Below, in pieces: positions 18,901 to 27,056 of a stretch of DNA of 64,000 bases. The stretch is taken from positions 1 through 64,000 of the forward strand of contig NZ_CAKKLJ010000002.1 in NCBI RefSeq assembly GCF_918698005.1. The letters run 5' to 3'. Below the pieces are notes generated by a model. That model was not told the DNA's origin, made no database searches, and was given only the letters and a program-made list of their open reading frames with translations. Positions within the stretch are counted from its first letter, which is position 1. The number at the start of each line of letters is the position of its first letter. The translations under genes were made by a program, and so were the position numbers. Source of the stretch: Microbacterium sp. Bi121. Its GTDB lineage: Bacteria; Actinomycetota; Actinomycetes; Actinomycetales; Microbacteriaceae.

Positions 18901-20560
18901 CGGCGAGGCCGATGTGCTGATCCTGCTCGTGCACGAGGGTGCGACGTCCACGGACGTCGCGAGCATCACGCCCGAGTCGGCGCTGGGCACGATCGTCGAC
19001 GGCGTCGACGACAGCGTGAGCGCGATCGTCTCGGCGCACACCCACCTCGCGTACAACCACGTCATCGACGGCCGCCCTGTGGTCTCGGCGGGTCAGTACG
19101 GCGAGAACTTCGGCCTGATGAACCTGCAGGTCGACCCGGAGACGAAGGAACTGCTCTCGATCACCAACGAGATCAAGCCCCTCACGCAGGACGGTGCTCC
19201 GCTCTACGAGCCGATCGCCGAGGTGCAGTCGATCGTCGACGATGCCAAGGCAGAGGCCGACGTCCTCGGTGCTGAGCCGGTCGGAACCATCACCGGTGAC
19301 TTCAACCGGGCGCGTCAGACGAACGGCTCGGAGAACCGCGGCGGCGAGTCCACGATCGGCAACTTCGTGGCCGACGTGCAGCAGTGGGCGACCGGTGCTG
19401 ACCTCGCGATCATGAACCCCGGTGGCATCCGAGCGAACCTGACGTACGCGTCGTCCGGGGCATCCGATCCGGACGGCAACGTGACGTTCCGTGAGGCGGC
19501 GACGGTGCAGCCGTTCGCCAACACGCTGGTCACCCTGAACCTCACCGGTGCGCAGCTGAAGGGCGTGCTCGAGGAGCAGTGGCAGCCGGCGGGTGCGAGC
19601 CGTCCGTTCCTCAAGCTGGGGCTCTCGGAGGGTCTGCAGTACACGTACGACCCGACGGCGGCGGCGGGGGAGCGGATCACCGCGATCACGCTGAACGGCG
19701 ACCTGATCGACCCTGAGGCGTCCTACGTCGTCGCGGCCAACTCGTTCCTCGCAGCCGGTGGAGACAACTTCTTCACCCTCGCCGAGGGCACGAACAAGGC
19801 CGACACGGGCAAGATCGACCTGCAGTCCATGGTCGATTGGTTCGACGCCAACGGCACGGCGACGCCCGACCTCGCGCAGCGCGCCGTCGGCGTGACGCTC
19901 AGCGCTCCGGATGCCGACGGCTACAGCGCTGGCGACGAGGTCACCATCGACCTCTCATCGCTCGCGTTCAGCGGCGGCGACCCGGCGCCGGGTGAGGTCA
20001 GCGTCTCGCTCGGTGACGTCGTTCTCGCCAGCGGCGCGGTGGATCCGACGGTCGTCGACACCACCGACGAGGCCGGCCGAGCGAGCCTGACGTTCACGGT
20101 CCCGGAGGGGGTGTCCGGCGAGCAGCTGCTCACCGTCGCGGTCGTGGATGCCGGCACGAACGTCCGCGTTCCGATCACGTTCGCGGATGCGGGCGAGGAG
20201 GAGTTCGAAGGGACGATCGAGGTCAAGGGCAACACCGTCAGCGCAGGCAAGAAGCTCGCCGTCTCCGGCGACGACTTCACGCCGGGCGAGACGGTGACCG
20301 TGACCCTCGAGTCGAAGAAGGGCAAGCTCGTCGAGCTCGGCACCGTCGTGGTCGACGAGGACGGCTCGTTCTCCGCATCCCTCACGGTGCCGAAGAACAC
20401 GGATGCCGGGCGCTACACCGTGATCGTCGCACAAGCCGATGGCGACCAGGCCACCGATCAGGTCACGGTCAACAAGGGCGGCGGCAACGGCGGCGGCCTC
20501 GGCGGCATCATCAAGGCGGTGGTCGACTGGCTGTGGGATCTGATCTCCGGCTGGTTCTGA
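15917..20560 (+). CDS. Secreted ExeM/NucH-type nuclease fused to a 5'-nucleotidase
   Basis: A 1547-residue multidomain secreted protein. Residues 1-49 form a signal peptide (cut after AFA). Next come a lamin-tail domain (about 52-165), a nuclease-associated OB-fold (about 242-350), an endonuclease/exonuclease/phosphatase domain (about 513-813; motifs AAFNVFNYF, LMEIENS, GDFNAY, SSDHDPV), a calcineurin-type phosphoesterase (about 820-1095; NDFHG, AAGNHEFDQG, SAHTHLAY), the 5'-nucleotidase C-domain (about 1128-1320; NPGGIRANL) and Ig-like repeats. The end is a Gly run plus one hydrophobic helix with no sortase motif. The likely job is to degrade extracellular DNA and strip phosphate from the products. 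The ATG at 15917 has GAGGAG nine nt upstream. Confidence 0.92.
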   Translation: MMSSTPDGAARRAGSSIARRRGRIATLALTTTCALSFGTLVAAPAFAAADGTGVVINEAYLSGGSAGAAFKNKFVELYNPTDADITLDGMSIQYRSATGTGNSNGVVALSGVIPAGGYYLVQGGSNGANGAVLPEADAAGNLNPSGTTGTLALVQGTAAVTLGTGSVVGADGVVDVLGYGTSNTFETAPATAPAGNTDVKSLNRTDGVDTDDNSADFTLSATITPQASETDPGDPGDPGDPDPTTATIAEVQGTTDVSPLNGQTVTVEGVVTADYRTGGYNGIVIQTKDSGGENDATPGASDGVFVFLNGKTVPGAIGDLVSVTGTVSEYFGQTQISPADAAGVTLVTAGAGVPAATPLPGTVVGGDREAYENMLVAPSGDYLIASSHQLYNFGTLWLNPGELNVKSTELERPGDAANAIAASNRADRILLDDGYNVQISNSAHPGDQPYFTKDTVVRNGDAVDFAQDGYVLQYGFDDWRLQPVTPINSDTAAADKATFATENPRSATAPEVGGDVQVAAFNVFNYFTTFSEDDPDARGAKNQAFFDIQRSKIVTAINGLDADVVALMEIENSVHFGDGTPDVALQNLVNGLNADAGSDVWDYVETPDELLDTTTDVITSAIIYKKDAVTPVGDSMAKIDETVWGNAREPIAQTFDMDGRTISVVANHFKSKSGDGAEPADGQGHFNADRTAQAQSLLEFTDEITEASGSDDVLLLGDFNAYAKEDPINVFSEAGWSDLVPANAAGQYTYSFDGELGSLDHAIASPSLSASITGTGVWTINSPEWSDRGYAFGATEAGTPFRSSDHDPVIVGISSEIPPVDIDIVTINDFHGRIEADGAAAGAAVLAGAVKSVRDANPNTVFAAAGDLIGASTFTSFINDDNPTIDALNAAGLEVSAAGNHEFDQGWEDLRDRVQDRADWEYISSNVFLTETGETALAPAWVKEMDGVRVGFIGAVTEELDSLVSPEGIADLEVRSIVDSVNDVADDLTDGDSANGEADVLILLVHEGATSTDVASITPESALGTIVDGVDDSVSAIVSAHTHLAYNHVIDGRPVVSAGQYGENFGLMNLQVDPETKELLSITNEIKPLTQDGAPLYEPIAEVQSIVDDAKAEADVLGAEPVGTITGDFNRARQTNGSENRGGESTIGNFVADVQQWATGADLAIMNPGGIRANLTYASSGASDPDGNVTFREAATVQPFANTLVTLNLTGAQLKGVLEEQWQPAGASRPFLKLGLSEGLQYTYDPTAAAGERITAITLNGDLIDPEASYVVAANSFLAAGGDNFFTLAEGTNKADTGKIDLQSMVDWFDANGTATPDLAQRAVGVTLSAPDADGYSAGDEVTIDLSSLAFSGGDPAPGEVSVSLGDVVLASGAVDPTVVDTTDEAGRASLTFTVPEGVSGEQLLTVAVVDAGTNVRVPITFADAGEEEFEGTIEVKGNTVSAGKKLAVSGDDFTPGETVTVTLESKKGKLVELGTVVVDEDGSFSASLTVPKNTDAGRYTVIVAQADGDQATDQVTVNKGGGNGGGLGGIIKAVVDWLWDLISGWF

Positions 20561-20569
20561 GCGACTGAC

Positions 20570-20607
20570 GGCGAAGGCCGCCGGGAGCATTCCCGGCGGC
20601 CTTCGCC
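20570..20607 (+). terminator. Hairpin terminator after the nuclease gene
   Basis: A 17-bp perfect stem (20570-20586 with 20591-20607) closes a GCAT loop ten nt after the stop. There is no T tract, as is common in high-GC actinobacteria. Confidence 0.7.
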
Positions 20608-20623
20608 GTGCGCCGCGCGCTAG

Positions 20624-20629
20624 TAGACT
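20624..20629 (+). promoter_or_regulatory. -10 box (TAGACT) for leaderless DUF3817-guaA
   Basis: TAGACT ends 7 nt before the ATG at 20637, directly after the terminator of the preceding gene. Confidence 0.5.
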
Positions 20630-20636
20630 TGAGGCC

Positions 20637-21152
20637 ATGCCCGAACCGAAAGCCGCCTCGTTCCCGAAGATCCGCGGGGCGCTGAGGTTCTATCAGGTCG
20701 CCTCGATCATCACCGGTGTCATGCTGCTTCTGTTGCTGGCCGAGATGATCCTCAAGTACAGCCCCACGCACCTCGAGCTGTTCGCCGGCGGCTCCGGCGG
20801 CCTGCTCTGGTTCGCAGACGTCATCGTCGGCGACGGATGCCAGTGGTATTCACTGTTCGTTCCCGGCGGCATGGGCTGCGAGCTCACCTCCGTCGGCGAC
20901 GGGACGAACATCTCGCTGCTCATCCTCGTCGCGCACGGCTGGTTCTACGTCGTGTACCTGTTCGCGATCTTCCGCCTGTGGAGCCTGATGCGCTGGCCGT
21001 TCGTCCGCTTCATCATGCTCGCCCTCGGCGGCGTCATCCCGGCCCTCTCATTCATCATGGAGGTCCGCGTCTCTCGCGAGGTGAAGGCCTACCTCGCATC
21101 ACGCGAAGCATCCGTCGCCGAAGCATCACTCACCCAGGAGGCAGCGCTATGA
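20637..21152 (+). CDS. DUF3817 integral membrane protein
   Basis: A 171-residue membrane protein with three predicted helices: [13 protein letters not shown] near residue 25, [19 protein letters not shown] near 100 and [19 protein letters not shown] near 125. A loop of about 50 residues containing [14 protein letters not shown] separates the first two. The family is usually found just upstream of guaA in actinobacteria and has no known function. Its TGA overlaps the guaA ATG, so guaA translation is coupled to it. Confidence 0.85.
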   Translation: MPEPKAASFPKIRGALRFYQVASIITGVMLLLLLAEMILKYSPTHLELFAGGSGGLLWFADVIVGDGCQWYSLFVPGGMGCELTSVGDGTNISLLILVAHGWFYVVYLFAIFRLWSLMRWPFVRFIMLALGGVIPALSFIMEVRVSREVKAYLASREASVAEASLTQEAAL

Positions 21153-22726
21153 GCGCCGACACCGCCCAGCGCCCCGTCCTCGTCGTCGACTTCGGCGCCC
21201 AGTACGCGCAGCTGATCGCCCGCCGCGTCCGTGAGGCCGGCGTCTACAGCGAGATCGTCCCGCACAGCGTCTCGGCCGCCGAGATCAGCGAGAAGAACCC
21301 GGTCGCGCTCATCCTCTCCGGCGGGCCGTCATCGGTCTACGAAGAGGGCGCACCAGCGCTCGACTCCGCGATCTTCGACCTCGGCGTTCCGACCCTCGGC
21401 ATCTGCTACGGCTTCCAGGTGATGGCGCGTGCGCTCGGCGGCGAGGTCGCCAACACCGGCCTGCGCGAGTACGGCGCGACGGATGCGGTGATCGCTGAAG
21501 ACGGCGGCGTGCTGCTCGGCGGTCAGCCGAGCACGCAGAACGTCTGGATGAGCCACGGCGACCAGGTCTCCCGTGCGCCAGAAGGCTTCGACGTGCTGGC
21601 ATCCACCACCGACACCCCCGTCGCCGCGTTCGGCAGCGATGAGAAGTGCTTCTACGGCGTGCAGTGGCACCCCGAGGTCAAGCACTCCGATCACGGCCAG
21701 GAGGTTCTCGAGAACTTCCTGCACAAGGCCGCCGGCCTCGCCTCGGACTGGAACAGCGGCAACGTCATCGACGAGCAGGTCGCCCGCATCCGCGAGCAGG
21801 TCGGCTCGGCCCGCGTCATCTCGGCCCTCTCCGGCGGCGTCGATTCCGCCGTCTCGACGGCCCTCGTGCACAAGGCCATCGGCGACCAGCTCACCGCCGT
21901 CTTCGTCGACCACGGCCTCCTCCGCAAGGGCGAGCGCGAGCAGGTCGAGAACGACTACGTCGCCTCAACGGGCGTCCGCCTGATCACAGTGGACGCCGCC
22001 GACACCTTCCTCGGGCACCTCGAAGGCGTCAGCGACCCGGAGCAGAAGCGCAAGATCATCGGACGCGAGTTCATCCGCGCGTTCGAGAAGGTGCAGCTCG
22101 ACCTGGTCGCCGAGGCCAAGGCCGAGGGCGAGCCGATCAAGTTCCTCGTCCAGGGCACCCTGTACCCCGACGTCGTCGAGTCCGGTGGCGGAACGGGGAC
22201 GGCGAACATCAAGTCGCACCACAACGTCGGCGGCCTTCCGGAGGATCTCGACTTCGAGCTCATCGAGCCGCTGCGCACCCTGTTCAAGGACGAGGTCCGC
22301 GCGATCGGCCGCGAGCTGGGACTGCCTGAGGCGATCGTCGGACGGCAGCCGTTTCCGGGCCCTGGCCTCGGCATCCGCATCGTGGGTGAGGTCACCGCTG
22401 ACCGCCTCGAGATTCTGCGCGAGGCCGACGCCATCGCCCGCGAGGAGCTGACCAAGGCCGGCCTCGACAGCGAGATCTGGCAGTGCCCCGTCGTGCTGCT
22501 CGCCGATGTGCGCTCGGTGGGCGTGCAGGGCGACGGACGCACCTACGGGCACCCGATCGTTCTGCGCCCCGTGTCCAGCGAGGACGCCATGACGGCCGAC
22601 TGGACCCGACTGCCCTACGACGTGCTCTCGAAGATCTCCAACCGCATCACCAACGGCGTCCGCGATGTCAACCGCGTGGTGCTCGATGTGACCTCGAAGC
22701 CCCCGGGGACCATCGAGTGGGAGTGA
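21149..22726 (+). CDS. guaA: GMP synthase (glutamine-hydrolysing)
   Basis: A 525-residue enzyme that aminates XMP to GMP. The N-terminal class I amidotransferase domain has the nucleophile in LGICYGFQ (Cys86) and the His/Glu of WHPEV. The ATP-pyrophosphatase domain carries the P-loop ALSGGVDS, and the C-terminal dimerisation domain ends with the family-typical [15 protein letters not shown] lies 9 nt before the ATG, which overlaps the DUF3817 stop. Together with guaB it completes GMP synthesis from IMP in this window. Confidence 0.98.
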   Translation: MSADTAQRPVLVVDFGAQYAQLIARRVREAGVYSEIVPHSVSAAEISEKNPVALILSGGPSSVYEEGAPALDSAIFDLGVPTLGICYGFQVMARALGGEVANTGLREYGATDAVIAEDGGVLLGGQPSTQNVWMSHGDQVSRAPEGFDVLASTTDTPVAAFGSDEKCFYGVQWHPEVKHSDHGQEVLENFLHKAAGLASDWNSGNVIDEQVARIREQVGSARVISALSGGVDSAVSTALVHKAIGDQLTAVFVDHGLLRKGEREQVENDYVASTGVRLITVDAADTFLGHLEGVSDPEQKRKIIGREFIRAFEKVQLDLVAEAKAEGEPIKFLVQGTLYPDVVESGGGTGTANIKSHHNVGGLPEDLDFELIEPLRTLFKDEVRAIGRELGLPEAIVGRQPFPGPGLGIRIVGEVTADRLEILREADAIAREELTKAGLDSEIWQCPVVLLADVRSVGVQGDGRTYGHPIVLRPVSSEDAMTADWTRLPYDVLSKISNRITNGVRDVNRVVLDVTSKPPGTIEWE

Positions 22727-22753
22727 GATCGGTTGAGATTTTTTCGCAGCCGA

Positions 22754-22783
22754 TGTCGATCTGACGTCTTCCCGTTCGACGTC
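22754..22783 (+). promoter_or_regulatory. Candidate ECF42-type promoter
   Basis: TGTCGA at 22754-22759 is separated by 17 nt from CGAC at 22777-22780 (running on into GTC). This resembles the TGTCGA / CGA-type -35 and -10 elements I recall for ECF42 sigma factors, and it stands upstream of the DGPF gene that is the usual ECF42 target. Confidence 0.6.
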
Positions 22784-22829
22784 TTCAGTGAGAGGGTCGG
22801 AACCGACCCCGCAACTGAAGGAGAACATC

Positions 22830-23255
22830 ATGAAGTTCATGCTGATCATGCGCGCGACCGACGAGGCTGTCCAGGCGTACAGCGAGATTCCGTTCGACCA
22901 GATCATCGAAGCCATGGGCAAGTACAACGAGTCGATGATCAAGGCCGGGGTCCTGGCCGCCGGCGAGGGCCTCAGCGACGCCTCCGAGGGGTTCGTCGTC
23001 GACTTCAGCGCCGAGAAGCCGCTCATCACCGACGGCCCCTACGGCGAGACCAAGGAGCTGTTCAACGGCTTCTGGATCATCGAAGTCTCCTCGCGTGAAG
23101 AGGCAGCCGAATGGGCGAGCCGCGCCCCGCTGACCGCAGGCAACTTCCTCGAAGTGCGGCGCGTCCAGGAGATGGACGACTTCCCGGCCGATAACGAGTG
23201 GATCCAGAAGGAACAGGGCTGGCGCGACGAGGCCGAGCAGCGCGCGCAGCAGTGA
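22830..23255 (+). CDS. YciI-like DGPF-domain protein, partner of the ECF42 sigma factor
   Basis: A 141-residue single-domain protein of the YCII/DGPF superfamily: MKFMLIMRATDEA at the N-terminus, a ferredoxin-like fold, and the DGPYGETKE motif around residues 68-76. In ECF42 loci DGPF genes sit next to the sigma gene and are under its control; their biochemical role is unknown. AAGGAG lies about seven nt before the ATG. The sigma gene follows 12 nt downstream, so the two form an operon. Confidence 0.88.
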   Translation: MKFMLIMRATDEAVQAYSEIPFDQIIEAMGKYNESMIKAGVLAAGEGLSDASEGFVVDFSAEKPLITDGPYGETKELFNGFWIIEVSSREEAAEWASRAPLTAGNFLEVRRVQEMDDFPADNEWIQKEQGWRDEAEQRAQQ

Positions 23256-23267
23256 ACCGGCGATGCC

Positions 23268-24548
23268 ATGAGCTCTGCTGAAAGCGGCGAGACGGTGCGT
23301 TCCACAACTGATGCGGAGCGCGCCGTCGCCGCCGTATGGCGCATAGAGTCGGCGAAGATCGTCGCCACGCTGACGCGCATGGTCGGCGACTTCGGCCTCG
23401 CGGAGGACCTGGCACAGGACGCGCTCCTCGAAGCACTGCAGCAGTGGCCCCAGGTCGGTGTGCCGCGCAACCCCGCGGCCTGGCTGACGGCCGTCGCCAA
23501 GCGTCGCGCGATCGACGGCTGGCGCCGTCAGGAGCGCTATGACGACCGGATCACCACGATCGCGCACGACCTCGAAAGCGAGAACGCGGACGCGATGGAT
23601 GCCGCTCCCTGGGACCCGGATGCCATCGACGATGACGTCCTGCGCCTGATCTTCATCTCCTGTCACCCCGTGCTCTCGCGGGAGGCCAGCGTGGCACTCA
23701 CACTGCGGGTCGTCGGCGGTCTCGGAAGCGAAGAGATCGCCCGGGCCTTCGTCGTCCCGACGGCCACGGTGCAGCAGCGTATCGTGCGAGCGAAGAAGAC
23801 CCTGGGAGCCGCGAAGGTGCCGTTCGAAGTCCCGTCGCGCGAGGACTACGCCGAGCGGTTGAGCGCGGTCCTCGGGGTGCTCTATCTGATCTTCAACGAG
23901 GGGCACGCGGCCTCGAGCGGCGACAGCTGGATGCGCCCTGAGCTCAGCCACGAGGCGATCCGGCTGACGCGCGTGCTCACGGCGCTGGTGCCTGGAGAGC
24001 GCGATGCGCACAGCGTGCTCGCGCTCATGGAGCTCACCGCCGCCCGGTTTCCCGCGCGGATCGACGCGAACGGCGAACCGATCCTCCTCGCCGATCAGGA
24101 CCGCAGCCGCTGGGATCGCAGCCGCATCTCGCGCGGCCGGGCAGCACTGGAGAAGGCCGATGCCATCGGCCAGGGGCGAGGCTCGTACGGACTCCAGGCC
24201 GCGATCGCCGAATGCCACGCTGCCGCGCCGTCCGTCGGTGAGACCGACTGGGACAGGATCGTCCTGCTGTACGAGGCGCTCGGCCGGATCGCGCCGTCTC
24301 CCGTGGTGGAGCTGAACCGGGCCGCGGCCGTGGCGATGGCGACGGGGCCGGCATCCGCTCTGCGGATCATCGACGAGGTCGCAGCATCCGGCGCACTCGC
24401 CGGCTATCACCTCCTTCCGGCGACACGGGGCGAGCTGCTGCTCAGGCTGGGGCGGAAGGACGAGGCCCGCACCGAGTTCGCCACTGCTGCGAGACTCGCG
24501 GGGAACGACAGAGAGCGCGCCCTTCTGGAGTTGAAAGCCGAAGGCTGA
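23268..24548 (+). CDS. ECF42-family RNA polymerase sigma factor with C-terminal extension
   Basis: A 426-residue sigma factor, far longer than a plain ECF sigma (about 190). Region 2 covers about residues 22-90 (DFGLAEDLAQDALLEAL; WLTAVAKRRAIDGWRR), region 4 about 130-185 with a helix-turn-helix (GLGSEEIARAFVVPTATVQ). The rest is the ECF42 C-terminal extension, beginning YLIFNEGH and ending in helical TPR-like repeats, thought to regulate activity in place of an anti-sigma factor. No anti-sigma gene is present. The DGPF gene precedes it. The start has only a weak ribosome-binding site, which fits translational coupling. Confidence 0.9.
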   Translation: MSSAESGETVRSTTDAERAVAAVWRIESAKIVATLTRMVGDFGLAEDLAQDALLEALQQWPQVGVPRNPAAWLTAVAKRRAIDGWRRQERYDDRITTIAHDLESENADAMDAAPWDPDAIDDDVLRLIFISCHPVLSREASVALTLRVVGGLGSEEIARAFVVPTATVQQRIVRAKKTLGAAKVPFEVPSREDYAERLSAVLGVLYLIFNEGHAASSGDSWMRPELSHEAIRLTRVLTALVPGERDAHSVLALMELTAARFPARIDANGEPILLADQDRSRWDRSRISRGRAALEKADAIGQGRGSYGLQAAIAECHAAAPSVGETDWDRIVLLYEALGRIAPSPVVELNRAAAVAMATGPASALRIIDEVAASGALAGYHLLPATRGELLLRLGRKDEARTEFATAARLAGNDRERALLELKAEG

Positions 24549-24550
24549 CG

Positions 24551-24590
24551 CAGCGAGGCCCCCGGGTGGTGACACCCGGGGGCCTCGCTG
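24551..24590. terminator. Bidirectional hairpin terminator
   Basis: An 18-bp perfect stem (24551-24568 with 24573-24590) with a GTGA loop lies between the convergent sigma and GlsB-like genes. Confidence 0.8.
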
Positions 24591-24613
24591 GCGCGTCTAC
24601 GCGCGGAGATCGG

Positions 24614-24886
24614 CTAGTCGCGCACCTTGTTGCCACGACCCACGATGAGGCCGTAGATCAGCAGCACGATGATCGCGCCACCGATCGCGAGAGCCCACGT
24701 GCCGAGATCGAAGAACTCCTCGAGCCCGCGGCCGAAGAGCAGGCCACCGATCCAGCCTCCGAGCAGTGCGCCGACAACGCCCAGGATCAGCGTGACGAAC
24801 CAGCCGCCGCCCTGCTTGCCGGGGAGGATCAGCTTCGCGATCGCCCCGGCGATGAGTCCGAGAAGAAGGAATCCGAGAAAACCCAT
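24614..24886 (-). CDS. GlsB/YeaQ/YmgE-family stress-response membrane protein
   Basis: A 90-residue membrane protein of the transglycosylase-associated family: MGFLGFLLLGLIAGAIAKLI, then PGKQGGG, two more Gly-rich helices and a short basic end. Family members are induced by stress in many bacteria; the mechanism is unknown. The ATG at 24886 has AAAGGAG six nt upstream. The frame is open further upstream but that part lacks family similarity. Confidence 0.9.
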   Translation of the reverse strand: MGFLGFLLLGLIAGAIAKLILPGKQGGGWFVTLILGVVGALLGGWIGGLLFGRGLEEFFDLGTWALAIGGAIIVLLIYGLIVGRGNKVRD

Positions 24887-24982
24887 GATGTGCTCCTTTA
24901 CGTCTGTGATTGTGACGGTGGCTACATGATCCTCTTGTCTGTGAGTTTCATGTACCCCGTTGACGGAGTGTCGCAGATACGG

Positions 24983-25016
24983 CAAGGGGCCCGTCTCCGA
25001 AGAAACGGGCCCCTTG
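24983..25016 (-). terminator. Terminator of the Bax-inhibitor-like gene
   Basis: A 12-bp perfect stem (CAAGGGGCCCGT at 24983-24994 and its complement at 25005-25016) encloses a ten-base loop, 12 nt beyond the end of the minus-strand gene. Confidence 0.7.
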
Positions 25017-25028
25017 AGACGATTCGGA

Positions 25029-25958
25029 TCAGTTGCTTCCGCGGGCGATCGCGATGATGCGCAGGATCTCGACGTACAGCCAGACAACCGTGACCATGAT
25101 GCCGAAGGCGCCCATCCAGCCGAACTTGCGCGGCGCGCCGTTGCGGACGCCCTGCTGGATCTGGTCGAAGTCGAGCACCAGCGAGTACGCGGCCATGATG
25201 ACCACGAGCACGCCGATGATGAGGCCGAGCGGGATGCCGGCGATCTCGGTGCTGAACAGGCCGAAGGCGTTCTGGTTGATGCCGGTCCACATCAGCACGA
25301 GGTTCAGGAGCGAGAAGACCAGGTAGCCGACCATCGCGATCATGAAGACCTTGGTGGCCTTCTTCGACGCGCGGATCTTGCCGCTGGCGAAGAGGGCGAG
25401 GGTCACGCCCACCACCGCGACCGTCGCGAGCGTGGCCTGCGTCACGATGCCCGGGTAGATGACTTCGAAGAACGCGGAGATGCCGCCGACGAAGAGCCCC
25501 TCGAAGACCGCGTAGGCGAAGATCAGAGCGGGACGCACCTTCTTGCGCGCGGTGAAGGTGATCACCATGGCGAGGACGAAGCCGCCGAGCGCTCCGACGA
25601 TCCACGGCAGCATGTTCGGCGCGAAGTCCGAGTACGGGTTGTACTCAGGGGCGGCGATGCCGCCCAGGGTCCACACCCAGCCGACAGCCGCGGCGACGAG
25701 GAGGATGCCGAACAGGCCGGCGGTCTTCCACACCGTGTCCTCGACGGACATGCGGTCCGTCTCGATGGCGCCGGCGGACGGGGCCGTGTACATGCCCTCG
25801 AGCTGCGCGTTGGCCGCGGCATCCATGCTCGCGTGCTGGAAGGACGCGGTGTGAGCGCCCTGCATACCGGTCTGAGCGCCAGGCGCGCCCGGATAGGTGG
25901 CCACGTTGCGCGGATCCTGCTTCTGGAACGCCGGGTTGTTGAAGGCGAAGTTGCTCAT
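25029..25958 (-). CDS. Bax inhibitor-1/YccA-like membrane protein
   Basis: A 309-residue protein. About 95 residues of Gln/Ala-rich, probably cytoplasmic sequence precede seven predicted helices, among them WIVGALGGFVLAMVITF and LGLIIGVLVVIMAAYSLVLDFDQI; the D-x-D of the last helix (VLDFDQ) is the conserved acidic pair of the BI-1 calcium-leak pore. The actinobacterial YbhL/YccA members resemble this length. The ATG at 25958 gives MSNFAFNNPAF, a common opening in this group. Function in bacteria is not established. Confidence 0.88.
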   Translation of the reverse strand: MSNFAFNNPAFQKQDPRNVATYPGAPGAQTGMQGAHTASFQHASMDAAANAQLEGMYTAPSAGAIETDRMSVEDTVWKTAGLFGILLVAAAVGWVWTLGGIAAPEYNPYSDFAPNMLPWIVGALGGFVLAMVITFTARKKVRPALIFAYAVFEGLFVGGISAFFEVIYPGIVTQATLATVAVVGVTLALFASGKIRASKKATKVFMIAMVGYLVFSLLNLVLMWTGINQNAFGLFSTEIAGIPLGLIIGVLVVIMAAYSLVLDFDQIQQGVRNGAPRKFGWMGAFGIMVTVVWLYVEILRIIAIARGSN

Positions 25959-26037
25959 GATTGTGGGCCTCACTCCGAAAGTGGTTGAAGGTCGCTTTCT
26001 TCAACGATACCGGCGGATTCCTATGCGTGGGGTGTTC

Positions 26038-26043
26038 TAACCT
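26038..26043 (+). promoter_or_regulatory. -10 box (TAACCT) for leaderless GDPD gene
   Basis: TAACCT ends 6 nt before the ATG at 26050. Confidence 0.45.
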
Positions 26044-26049
26044 GAATCC

Positions 26050-27036
26050 ATGCCCAGGAAGTCCCCGCTCGTCATCGGACATCGCGGCGCCCCGGGTTAT
26101 CGCCCGGAGCACAGCCGCTCCTCATACGAATTGGCGCTGGCGATGGGCGTCGATGCCGTCGAACCGGACGTCGTCGCCACCAGCGACGGCGTGCTCGTCA
26201 TCCGGCACGAGAACGAGATCTCCGGCACGACCGATGTCGCCGACCGTCCGGAGTTCGCGGCACGCAAGACGACCAAGCGCATCGACGGGCAGCCGCTGAC
26301 CGGATGGTTCACCGAGGACTTCACCTGGCAGGAACTGTCGATACTTCGCACGAGGGAGCGGCTGCCGGAGGTCCGCCCTTCCAGCGCAACCTTCGGCGAT
26401 GCCCAGCCGATGCTGCGCCTGATCGACCTGCTCGATCTCGTGCGGGCCGGTTCGACCGAGCACGGTCGCGAGATCGGCGTCGTGCTCGAGATCAAGCACG
26501 CCACCTACTTCTCGAGCATCGGCCTCGACCTCGCACCGCTGATCGCGCGTGATCTGCGCGCGGCCGGCTGGGCGGACGGCGAACTGCCGCTCACGATCGA
26601 GTCCTTCGAGTCGACGGTGCTCGCCCAGCTTCGGGCGGAGGGGATCTCGGCCTCGTACATCTACCTGATCGAGGCCTCAGGTCGCCCCTACGATCAGTTC
26701 GTGGCCGTCGGCAGGCACGCCGCGTCGTACAAGTCGGTCGTGACTCCCAAGGGTCTGGATGCCCTGATCGGCAGAGTCGACGGCATCAGCGTGAACAAGC
26801 GGATGCTGCTCGCCCGCGACAACACGATCGTCGCCGACGCGCATGCACGCGGACTGAAGGTGTTCACGTGGACCGCGCGCCCGGAGAACGCGTTCCTCGC
26901 GGCCGAGTTCCGCGGGGACGGGGGGCGCCAGGCATACGGGGACTACGAGGCCGAGTGGGCGGTCCTGGCCCGCAGCGGCATCGACGGCGTGTTCGTCGAC
27001 CATCCCGATCTCGGCGTGGCGTTCTTCCGTCGCTGA
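26050..27036 (+). CDS. Cytoplasmic glycerophosphodiester phosphodiesterase
   Basis: A 328-residue GDPD barrel without signal peptide. It opens VIGHRGAPGYRPEHS (catalytic His and the PE pair), followed by DAVEPDVV with the metal-binding Glu and Asp, a second catalytic His in VIRHENEI and the central EIKH. Such enzymes split glycerophosphodiesters to glycerol-3-phosphate and an alcohol. The long insert with WQELSIL and the overall length match the plant/actinobacterial GlpQ-like subgroup. The ABC ATPase gene follows after 20 nt. A second, secreted GDPD is encoded at 49995. Confidence 0.9.
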   Translation: MPRKSPLVIGHRGAPGYRPEHSRSSYELALAMGVDAVEPDVVATSDGVLVIRHENEISGTTDVADRPEFAARKTTKRIDGQPLTGWFTEDFTWQELSILRTRERLPEVRPSSATFGDAQPMLRLIDLLDLVRAGSTEHGREIGVVLEIKHATYFSSIGLDLAPLIARDLRAAGWADGELPLTIESFESTVLAQLRAEGISASYIYLIEASGRPYDQFVAVGRHAASYKSVVTPKGLDALIGRVDGISVNKRMLLARDNTIVADAHARGLKVFTWTARPENAFLAAEFRGDGGRQAYGDYEAEWAVLARSGIDGVFVDHPDLGVAFFRR

Positions 27037-27056
27037 TTCCCTGCCAGACTGACCGC

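Noticed and set aside
15890-19060. A very long minus-strand open frame opposite the nuclease gene
   Set aside because: It mirrors the codon bias of the plus-strand gene, has no recognisable domain, and encodes mostly Arg, Val, Asp and Gly.
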